NCBI GenBank assembly: GCA_002633005.1
Contig: NMRA01000881.1
Location: 1-64,000 of the forward strand
Direction: 5' to 3'
DNA from: Phoronis australis
Taxonomy: Eukaryota; Phoronida; Phoronidae
DNA: 64,000 nt
Part shown: one piece after another, positions 32,944 through 42,281 of the stretch
Position numbering within the stretch: position 1 is the stretch's first letter
How the letters are laid out: each line of letters begins with the position of its first letter
Position numbers and translations under genes: made by a program
The notes under the pieces: generated by a model
Told to the model about the DNA's origin: nothing
The model's input: the letters and a program-made list of their open reading frames with translations, nothing else
Database searches by the model: none

Positions 32944-35334
32944 ATGCCTAAAAGAAAACGAGATCGAAGCTTATCAACTGAAGCCAAAGATCAGTCTCTT
33001 CCCGTATGCATTCTTCATTTAGATTCTGTAAGTGAACATGGCAATTTTACAGGATTACGCAATGTGAGAGGAACGGGAATGCAAAAAACTACCACAGCTT
33101 AAAACTCATATCGTCCAACAAAATGATGTCATCAAAGTCTCTTCCTTCCGTTTGCTGTGCGTTGCGGTACTAAAATGGAACGGGCATGGGAATCTTAGGC
33201 ACGGTTCTCAGAAACTATAGAATCGTTTCAAAACAGGTCCATTGCAAAACCAGGTTATCTTCACAAAAATGGACAGAGGTGACACTATCGTTTTGGCCGT
33301 TTCCCAGATCAAGTATAACCTTTCACTTGCTTTGGTGCAAGTATATTGTTTAGGAAGTACAGGTAAACGTCTGAAAACCGCACTCACTCTTTAAGAGGAC
33401 AATTGAAAGGCATGCAAACATTCTTCAGAACTACCGTGGTCTTTAACAGCCCATTATATGGAACTGGATATTGTAAAACTTTTTTCCTCCACAACTCATT
33501 CAATTTCTCCGTTTGTTGATGACCGGGTTGAAAAATTTAAGAGAACGATTTCCTTTATTGGACAAGATATCACATACGGAAAGTGGAAGTAAACGTCAAA
33601 GCATGTACTTTTTTGTGTGACCATCAGAAAATTGTTTCGAAGCAAGCAGCTTACTACTATACTGCACAAACTGGCCGAGTCACTCGGAGAGCTATGACTT
33701 CATCTTAGATTTTGAAACCTCTTTGGCAAACGTGATGGGGGATGTGTCAACTCATCAACTCACAAAGGAAGGGTGACAATGTACAGTGTATCCCATTGTG
33801 AGACAATTCGAATAAAATGAACACGAATATACAGGGCAGCAACATCGTCAACAATGCTTGAGGAATCGTGATTAAAAAGGTCAAGCCTGGTTTTAAAACT
33901 TCCAAAGATAAACCAATGCATGTCGCAACCGACAACGAAGTCTCCGAGTAGACGCTCCATCGTGGAACAACAGATGGCCTTTTTCAAGACCAACACAGCC
34001 TCCTTTTTGCATTATCTTATGGACGACATTGCTCCAGAAGACTTTCATTATCATCAAAATGCTCTATACATCCAAGATGGCATGACACTTCTCCGCACGT
34101 TTGCTGATCTCCGTCCAATGTGTGGTAAGATCTATTTACAAGTACGATGGCGTCGAAGACGCACTTCTTGTTCTCAACTGTCAGCTATGTCCCTGAATCT
34201 ATCAAAGCCCAGGAACGGTTGCAACGTGGCAGATCAGAGAACTTAATCGTGGGTGGACAACATACACTGAAACCATACGACTTCATAACCATTCTTGAAA
34301 ACGATGACAACAAAATGCAACTGTGTCAACTGTTACTGTAAGTCTGGAGTGGTGAGAAGGCAGTTTCCAGGTTGGAGAAGAGCGAGATGGTCATCCTGAT
34401 TGTAGACGGAAAAGCCCACGAACGTGTTACATTCGATGGAGAGGAAAGTCCACAATCTTTTTTCTGAACAAAATTTTCTGAGTATTTCTTACTTTAAGAT
34501 AATCTGCAGTGTCATACAATAAATTAATCTGATGTTTCAGGTTCATATTTAGGAGCACCCATATGTATCTACAGCAATCAAGAAGAGACACAAGAATTGT
34601 TTTGAACCTCCAGTACTTTGTCTCAGTTGGGTACAGAAACGCCGTGTCAGAACCCCTCACACTGAACTATTCTTTGTAATTCTGCTGCATCATACTTATG
34701 CCATAAAGTTGACTGGTGTATCTAGATACAGAGTTTGGAAAACTTCGGTGACTACTAAATCTCTCCGACTTGGCCAAAATGCTTGGGAAAATGTTACTGT
34801 GAAACTATACTAGGATTTTATATATATATATACGCTGAAGAAGACTGCACCAGGTGAATGAAAGGCTATCCCTTTAAAAAGCTGGAAAAGAATCCAAAAA
34901 GTCGCCGAGCATTCATGCAACTTGGCATTGATTGGGTTGTAGGTTCTGAAGTTTTGAGAGGGATGGACGAGTTCACCTGCTTCACGTATGAGTCGTGGGT
35001 AATGGATAGATGCTACTCGTACCACGATGTTGCGCAATATGGTTGGTGAAGATGAAATTCTCACCTACAAGTCAAAGATTGACCTTGCTCGACTTAACCC
35101 TGCCTGGCTGCACGGAAACCTCACATCCAATGAGTAAATCACCGCGTCCCTTTGTACAAGAACGCTTGCGAACTCGTAATTGAACAGCCAAAACCTTATG
35201 ACGAAGGACAAGGGTGGATACGGACCGACGAAGAAGTGTTAGAATCTGTGTTGCCGTGTGGTCCTATCTTACCACACTCACTGATTGATATCTTGCTCAC
35301 CGATGTTTGTGAAGTGGAAGAGGAAAGTGACTAG
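32944..35334 (+). pseudogene. Degenerate gene of a large uncharacterised invertebrate family, inside the TIR element
   Basis: Frames are broken by many stops and shifts, but segments in order match what I remember of a widespread family found in cnidarians, molluscs and echinoderms. (1) N-terminus MPKRKRDRSLSTEAKDQ, then 'SVSEHGNFTGLRNVRG' (32944-33080). (2) A middle region at 33.75-34.1 kb ending 'YIQDGMTLLRTFADL'. (3) 'VPESIKAQERLQRGRSENL', then 'LENDDNKMQLCQLLL' (34180-34340), like the family's 'SIKxxERxxRG ... NKxxLxxFL'. (4) 'KLEKNPKSRRAFMQLGIDW', then 'MDEFTCFTY' (34870-34990). (5) C-terminal 'NACELVIEQPKP', 'GWIRTDEEVL' and 'PCGPILPHSLIDILLTDVC' (35155-35320), like 'GWTxDDxGxL...P.P..LL..LxC'. 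The usual cysteine-rich end after 'LxC' is missing. The function of the family is unknown to me. Its position between TIRs suggests a transposon-encoded protein. Confidence 0.6.
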
Positions 35335-36104
35335 TTGTATGGTAGTTTCACGGGAAGCGATCATGGTGAACGTGACATGAAGTGATGGAACATGTAAGCA
35401 GTGACTTCAGCACCTAATGGCTGCCCATATTTCTCCTATCATCTCCTCTCATTCCCCTACATTTTTCTTTGAAATATAAAAAATGTTGAAATACGGTTCA
35501 GTTAAAGCCGGTAATACATGTAAATTTGGTTCATACAGTATGTTAAGAGCATATCTCTGAGCCCACTGGTGCCATAAACTGCCAAATGTAACGAACTGTT
35601 AGGCGTATTGGCTTGCTTTTGTCTACGTCACCGCGAGAATCACCTCAGTTTTAACTCAAACAGCTGCGAAAAACACCCGCACGCAATGGTGTTCTATTCA
35701 GACCCCTATTCAATACAACCTTTTGTTGCTTGTGCTGGGATCTCGCAGTGACGCAACATGGCTCGAAAACCATCTTCACTTATCATGTGACAGGGTTACA
35801 CTTGCGTGATTGAACTCGCGTTCTCTTATTTTACTAAGGCTTTGCATGGACTGTCTGGTTAGCTTAATACATCTAAAGTAACAAAATTCCGTTGAAGTTA
35901 GGCTTTAAAAGCTAATTATATAAGCACTGAAAGTTGCACATTACTTTAGTGTTTATATTGGCTTATGTACACCTTCAGTGTATTATCGATTGTAAGTAAT
36001 CGTATCATGCAAATCAGATGCAGTAGATTATGAAGAAAATCATTCCTTCGTAATGCTTGACCCTAAAAATGTCAGTTTTCAGACTTGATTGGTTCAATTA
36101 CAGG

Positions 36105-36299
36105 AAAACAAAGTCCGATATCATCAAATAACGAAAAATCGGTAATGGCGGCACTAATTTTCATAAAAAACGCATATGGGACACTTTTTCGGCTTGTTAA
36201 CATCTTTTTTCGGTTTTCACACTTATTTCTCTTTGCAAAAATGCAGCTTTGGAGTTGAAGTCCGGAGGGTGCACGGAGGGTCATTTTTCGACTCAACTA
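36105..36299 (-). repeat. Right TIR of the 4.05-kb element
   Basis: Inverted copy of 32246-32430. It ends 25 bp before the stop codon of the Crypton pseudogene, so the two elements abut. Confidence 0.75.
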
Positions 36300-36324
36300 T
36301 ACGGATTCTGTAGCATGGATAGGT

Positions 36325-37704
36325 TCACATGTTGCTTGGGAAGGTTGTCCTTGCTGCTCGTGTAATACTGTCGCCGATAGTAGCGGGTGCTCTCATGACC
36401 AGTGACCCTTTGGCCTCGTTGGCTTTGAGCATGATTTTTGCACTTGCAGTTGATGTGGCCTTAGTTTTCAGAATTGTGGCCATTGCTCTCTACTGTGTCG
36501 TGGACGCTGATGCATAGTTATTCAAACTTGCTACATTTTTGTGTCCACTGACTTGCCCAATTGTGGTAAGTGGTATGCCTGCATGAAGGAGTTTTGAGCA
36601 CATGGTTAGCCTTACACTGTGGTTGGATTTCTTACCCGGGAAGCCTGCTCCTTGTGACATTTTTCATGAACAAAGCTATTGTGTTTTTCCCGGGGATTGA
36701 TTGTTGTACCATATTTCGGAGTAGAGGGTTTTGCAGTGGTTGATGTTGAGGTAGAAAGGTGAGTCAGGGGTAAGGGTGTTTGGTGGTCCTCGTGATTGGT
36801 AGGCTTTGTAAGTAGCAACGGGGCACCTTGACGGATCTGACGGATGAGCAAATGCTTTTGGATTAAATGGTCTAATGTCGCTGCTAGTGCCGAACCTTGT
36901 TTTCGTCTCCCTTTCGTTGAACTCTAGGTATTAGTTGCCAGATTCGTCATCAAGCAACTGTATGTCTGCCCACTGTAGCTGGCGGATTACATGTGAACCC
37001 CGGAAACTAAACAGTTTGGTATTTAAAAAACCATACAGTGTTGATGAGTTCTTGTGGTGAATGTTTCCCAAGTTGAACTGTACTCCACAACAACTCTTCC
37101 TCGTCATCTGTCAGTAATTCTGCCCTGTTTTTTCGATTGCCTTTTCTCTGTTGTTTCAAGTCCCGCCGACGAGCAAAAAGCACGGCTTTGGAAAGTCGAA
37201 ATGTGGTTGGATTGTCTACCATAGTGACTGGGTAGTCTATTTCTATCAGGTATCGGTCAATGACCCTGTGAAATTATGTTAAAGTGTCAGGCTCATATGA
37301 AGATCCATCGGCATTGCCAATGCCATTAGAAAGCCCGCTACGAGGGGATCTAGTTCTTTCGGAGATATGTCCAGCAACTTTCCGTTTTCATTATTTTCAA
37401 ATAGCCAAGCAGCAAATCTCTTGGTTACACTTGAAGTTTTCTTGACAGTGTTGATTTTTTTTCGGTTGATGAAATCTTTTGCTTCACTTGCCATCACTTT
37501 AAGTTTCTCATTTTGCTTTTCCTGTTGCACCTCCTGTTCTTCTAATTTAACCAACTCCTGAATTTCTGAATCCTCGTATTTTAAATTGAACATTCCAAGA
37601 TTGAAACTCATTATTTTTGTGTACGGTCGCCGCGCTTCCGTAGTTACAGCGTCTGAGTTGCAGACGCTGTATTTCAGCAAATAAAACGGAGACAAAAGTG
37701 TCAT
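36325..37704 (-). pseudogene. Crypton-type tyrosine recombinase, decayed
   Basis: On the minus strand, pieces in at least two frames assemble into a Crypton-like recombinase of ordinary architecture. An N-terminal segment has 'INRKKINTVKKTSSVTKRF' and 'ISPKELDPLVAGFL' (start ATG at 37704 or, more likely, 37611). Then come 'NADGSSYEPDTLT', 'FHRVIDRYL', and the core-binding stretch 'LTDDEEELLW', 'GKHSPQELINTVWFF'. The catalytic domain follows, with FRG (Arg codon 37000-37002), 'DPSRCPVATYKAY', HSVR (about 36615-36626), GH (near 36545) and the nucleophile in 'LNNYAS' (Tyr codon 36514-36516). The R-H-R-Y set is therefore still legible. In-frame stops follow DTLT, SGN, KTQ and CS; shifts lie near 37310 and 37020. 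Cryptons cut and paste through this recombinase and lack TIRs; I see no defined ends here. Confidence 0.8.
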
Positions 37705-38092
37705 ATAATTAACATTTTGTACCAGATGTTATATTTGGTACCTGAGTGCATGTTGAGTGTTATTTATGCAACTTCAGTTTCATTTCTTGAAACTATTTTA
37801 TGAAAGTTTGATGATAGAACTTGTTATCGACGCCCTAGTCTACATTGACCTAATTTTGCACTTTCCACTTTTAACTACAGAGGGCACTGTTAAAAGTAGT
37901 GCCCGGGGTGAATACGAAAAACATTATTACATGGCTGTATTTCCCTCGACAGATTCAACGCATGTGGGATAAAAAAATATCAACTAAATTTGTTCCTAAA
38001 CAGTTTACAGTGATGATAGTCGTAATTTGTGGTCATTTACACCAAAAGTACAATCTTAAGCTCAATCCGTACCAGGCTAACTTAACGTTGGT
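37705..38092. other. Spacer between the Crypton and THAP elements
   Basis: A/T-rich. A near-repeat, TTTGTACCAGA/TTTGGTACCTGA, occurs about 20 bp apart at 37714-37745, just upstream of the Crypton start. Nothing else is recognised. Confidence 0.4.
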
Positions 38093-39438
38093 CTTAAAGG
38101 CGAAGGCAACCTTTTTTCATGTCACTTTTAGCTAAAATAAGGTTCGTTGATTATCCCAGACACATTTTTCACTTAATTACAGCTTTTCTTAATTTCATTA
38201 ATTTCTCACTTCTACTCCGGAAGTGACGTTTTGGGAGGCAAGAGTTTCGCGCCAATTTCTTTTCATTATAGTCTGACTGTGAGAGCTGTCGAGTCAGTCA
38301 TTGTTCTACCTCAGTTGTGATAAGTTCGATCGTAAATTGATTTTGTTTACAAGTCAGTCAACATGCCACGCTGTTGCTGCGTGCCGGGATGTACTCATTA
38401 TCGTCTCACACGCGCTTTGCCTGGGTACCTTGCGTCGCTTTCCGAAGGATGACACACTTCGCCGTACTTTGCTAGCTCGTTCATGTGAAGAACGCAGCGC
38501 TACCCGTCCACTCAACGTACAAAGCAGTGGAGGGTTACCGAGTGTGTGGCAAGCATTTTCTGCCGTCAGATTACGACAGAGATATGTACGCTGAATTGAT
38601 GAAGGTCCCTGCGAAACAACGCCTGAAGAAGGGTACCATACCGTCGCTGTTGATTCCCGGCAGTGCCCCGTCGCCAACCCCGAGAAGTGCGTTTTTGAAG
38701 CAAGAAGCCTCGCTAGCTGTGGCTACTATATACAGTGACTGGAGGCACTTCATCTACTGTCACCCGTGCCTCCGAACGTACCCCATTGCGTGCAATTCCG
38801 GGAACTAGCAGTGATTCGCCGTGGGCTGTTGTCTCTGTCCCAGAGCCTGTAAGCAGCCCTGCAGCAATGTTGAGTAGTGGGAGTGAATACAGGCCCAGTT
38901 CGACACCCAGTGAAGAGGACAGTTCGTCATCCAATGAACAGATCGGTGAGCCTAAGTTTGATAAGTTTATTGTGGACTTGTATTGGAGCTATTTAGAAGG
39001 TGCCAGGTGTGTGGCGAGGGGTTCACACGGCGGGATGTAAGCAGTTTGGGTGCTCAGATCACCCTCCAGTGGGAGTGAGTCGCGGGACACTCGGGCAAGT
39101 GGGACAGTTCTTCCTCTGTACGTGAGACGATAATGAGTACACCCCAGTACGCAGCAACAGCGTGGTATGTTGACCGACTCGTAAGCAAAAGCAAACGACG
39201 ACCGAACTTATCACAACCGAGGTACAACAATGACTGACTCGACTGCTCTCATAGTCAGACTATATGAAAAGAAATTGGCGCGAAATTCTTGCCTCCCAAA
39301 ACGTCACTTCCGGAGTAGACGAGGAGTAATTAATTAAATTACGAAAAGTAGTAAATAAGTAAAAAATATGTCTGGGATAATCAACGAACCTTATTTTTGC
39401 TAAAAATGACATGAAAAAAGGTTGCCTTCGTCTTTAAT
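38093..39438. mobile_element. THAP-gene fragment flanked by ~320-bp inverted repeats
   Basis: 38093-38411 and 39121-39438 are inverted copies with roughly one difference per ten bases by eye. Landmarks on the left are GAAGGCAACCTTTTTTCATG, 'AAATAAGGTTCGTTGATTATC', TACTCCGGAAGTGACGTTTT, 'GGGAGGCAAGA.TTTCGCGCC', 'GAGTCAGTCATTGTT', and then the first ~15 codons of the THAP gene. The right copy reverses all of it, including the THAP codons (with ATG changed to ATA). The ~710-bp interior holds the rest of the THAP domain and part of the next domain. THAP is a DNA-binding domain of P-element-type and other transposases, but also of host proteins. No target duplication was found. Confidence 0.8.
38363..39120 (+). 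pseudogene. THAP-domain protein, N-terminal third, frameshifted
   Basis: Starts at ATG 38363 with MPRCCCVPGCTHY, the first Cys pair of the C2CH zinc module. One frame over come 'RRFPKDDTLRRTLLARS', then in the third frame 'VCGKHFLPSDYD' (third Cys and the His) and 'LKKGTIPSLL', the AVPTIF-box position. After a Ser/Pro-rich linker (about 38700-38940) and 'KFDKFIVDLYWSYLE', a further frame gives 'RRCQVCGEGFTRRDVSSLG' and 'GHSGKWDSSS'. That matches the cysteine/His domain I remember after THAP in large invertebrate proteins (FIVFExxLxxLxxxC..C ... GHxxxWxSS). At least four shifts and one stop make it a pseudogene. The coding run is cut at 39121 where the inverted arm begins, so two thirds of the protein is absent. 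Confidence 0.75.
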
Positions 39439-42095
39439 AAATTACTTGAAACGGAGCTAAGGCGTTTTGGTCTGAACCGATTTTTGTCAAAGTTAAGACA
39501 GGAAAAGGTGACATGAAACGGGCCCCTGGTATACCTTTTAATCGTCCTACTCCAAGTCCAACGATAGATCTGCCTTCTCACCGTGAGAGGTCTTCCATGT
39601 GATTTCTGCTTACGGTCTTGCCCATGATGATCGCTCGTGGTTGTCCAGAATATTAGCAGTTAAGCGTTAAGCGTCTTTTGATAACATGGCATTAGTCTGA
39701 TCAATGACTGCGTTTGTTATGTAAGCTGATCACACTAGCACATAATAGTCCATTATGGCATCTAAAGTCCTGCCTTAATTTGTCACATGGTCGAAAAATA
39801 AACTCTGCGACATTTAACGGGAATCTCATGGGACAAGTCATTTGTATCGAATAAAAGGAAATAGGTATTGTGATGGAATCTGATGTTTGTTTGATAATTG
39901 TTAATGTCGTTTAATGCGAAACATGATATGTGTTCATAATTACTAAACTCGGAGGAAAACGTATATTATCTGAATATTGAGATTAGGATAATCTTAGAGA
40001 AAGTCATACCCAAGTATGTACAAAACTGCAGAATGAATTTGGAAAGTAGTGAAGTTTCCATTTATACCGCCTTGTTATTGCTCAGTCAAATGGTTTGCGT
40101 TTAAGTAAACTTTTCAGGAAAGAGAGGTACATTCATAGAAAAACAAGGGCATCTATTTGACATCAATATTCATGATGAAAAACTCGAAAAATTCATGAGA
40201 CCACGAGGTAATAGACATTTTATTCATTTTTGCTTTACTAAATTTTTCGTTTTTTATAAATACTTTAAAAGAACCAATTTTTATATCATCTGGTGACACA
40301 GTGATGTGCCTGAAAAGCATCCCTAGAATATTGTGAAAGTTATACAGTACATAACCTTAGGACTGAAAGGCTAGAATTGGCAGAAGCCTATGTTTTTTCA
40401 ACTTTTGACGATCATTTTTACACCCCGAAAATAAATATCGACATAACATTCTGTGTACCGCAAACTGTATTGTGCTATTTATTATTATTCATCTATTCAT
40501 ATTTTGATTCACGAGTACACAATGATAACTAATTGAACAGTACAGTATAAGAGAAACGGAAATATTTCCACGTAAATGGGTGTACATGTCACCTTTACAA
40601 AATTTCCACAAGGTATCCAATGCAATCTTACTTAATAACACCAGTTACAGCGAGATCTACTTAATTTTAAACCACAATTAAACATGTCCGCAAGGGTAGC
40701 CTCGCTTGGAAAATCTCTTCTTAAACGTTAGTATGTAACACAAATAAAAACAAAGTTTTATCTTTAAGGAAATAGCCATTACAAACTTTATACAATCATT
40801 CAGCGAGCTGAGCCCTGGCGCATTCACCCGTCTCAGTTTGAAAAGGTATAGCGTACATATCTTACCTGAGCCAAAATAGATTTATGAGTAAGGAGAAGAA
40901 AATGGAAGTTTCTACGCAGTAGTCCGAGATTTAACTGTTGCGTCAGATCAATATTTTAGCTTGCTACTACCAATATCTATCCTCGCGTGCTTTTGTCATT
41001 TAACACAGCCCACATGTGAACTCCCAGAAAATCCCTCCGTGCTTGAGATCGAATTTATTCACATTGCAAATAACTAGAAAATCCCCACATTCAGGACAAG
41101 TACTCAATCATTAAAGAGACAGGAGATTCAAATCAGGTGGAGAAAGTGCTATAATCCATATTACCTATAACCTTGTATTTGCACCCAAGAGCCTATCAGT
41201 GATGACGCAACCACTGCTTTGTAGTCAAGATGATCGTTTAATGTTACCTCCAAATATTTTTAACAATTATGCTCTATTTTCGAATCCTCAAAGGTTAAAA
41301 CTCATGGGCCAATTGTGTGTTACTGACTGTGTGAGGTGGTCGTATAGTTGTTAATCTTTCCACAGTCGCCTATAATTGTTTATTTTTCTGCGAGCAATGC
41401 AGTACGCCTAGAGGGGCTCTCGTGATTGTTTTTCCGGAGCATCGACTTACAATAATTGATATTCTGTAATTGGCGAGGACGTGCTTCGACCTATTGATAG
41501 TTGAGAGATGATCACAGCAGAGAGTCACCATGTAATAAAAAGGAAACAGCTAAGTTGTGTTTATTAGCAAGTCCACGATTGATAATATCTAAATTGAGAT
41601 AAAACTAATGAGCACGTCAGTTAACCACGTCCGTTGAGTACATTCGTAAACTTTTCAGGTAATAACGTTATTTGACTGTGGATTTAAGAGAAAGCAGAAT
41701 GACATAAAATTCGAATTCCGTTTGTCGCGTGGCATCAAAATCCGTCAAAACTGACATTGGGATGTGCGGTAGCATTGGCTGCACTTGACTGATTTTGTCA
41801 TTTCCGCGGGTTCGACAAAGTTGTCTAATGTCTACGTCCCTCGTACTCGTTTATCTGACTTTCCACGAGCCTTTATAGCGGGTTAGTGAAAATCACGCCA
41901 TTCTTTCTGTACAGATGTTTACGTAATGACCTGAAAATTTTCTGCTCGAAAATGAATGAGAGGTCATTATAAGAGATGTTCGATATACTCACTAATTATG
42001 CTTCTAATATTATATATGAACGTCGTGTATAGTCACTTTGAATTAGTGCCGCCCGACGCCTGCGCAAATCATCAGCCTCTGTTTACTTCAATTTC
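39439..42095. other. 2.6 kb with no supportable gene
   Basis: Long A/T-rich stretches. No frame in 39.6-42.1 kb exceeds about 60 codons. I see no gene, RNA or repeat. Confidence 0.5.
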
Positions 42096-42098
42096 AAG

Positions 42099-42280
42099 TG
42101 ACGTCATGGAACTTGAAATGACCTGATTGGTTGCATCATGCACAGTGGTACTTCTTGCATATAAATGCAGTTCCTCGAGAAACTAGCTGCATTCCATGAT
42201 TTCGTGAGTTATAAAGACAGAAGGTGCGTGGAATTATTTTCGACAATTTAAGTTGAAGTTCTAATATTCCTGTTTGAACG
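42099..42280 (+). promoter_or_regulatory. Putative Pol II promoter with short leader exon
   Basis: In order on the plus strand: a full CRE, TGACGTCA (42099-42106); an inverted CCAAT box, ATTGG (42126-42130); and a TATA box, TATAAA (42160-42165), which predicts a start near 42190. A strong splice donor, ACG|GTAAGT, follows at 42281. The leader would be ~90 bases and has no long frame. This spacing is what a real core promoter with a non-coding first exon would show. No coding exon downstream is identified, so the target gene is unknown; each motif alone could be chance. Confidence 0.4.
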
Positions 42281-42281
42281 G

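Larger units (their letters stand above)
32246..36299. mobile_element. 4.05-kb TIR transposon carrying a degenerate protein gene
   Basis: About 190 bp at the left (32246-32430) reappear inverted at the right (36105-36299). Left landmarks are TAGTCGAAAAATGGCCCCCC, GTGCACCCC, CCGGACTTCAACT, AGCTGCATTT, GTGTGAAAACGGAAAAATGA, TGTTAACAAGCCGAAA and 'CCATTACCGAT'. The same string with substitutions is read on the complement at the right end. The left arm has a small tandem duplication of the GTGCACCCC block. TA lies at both edges (target duplication TA or TA-containing), but the exact termini are uncertain by 2-3 bases. The only coding material between the arms is the pseudogene at 32944-35334 (+), so the protein appears to be the element's cargo or transposase. 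Confidence 0.75.
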
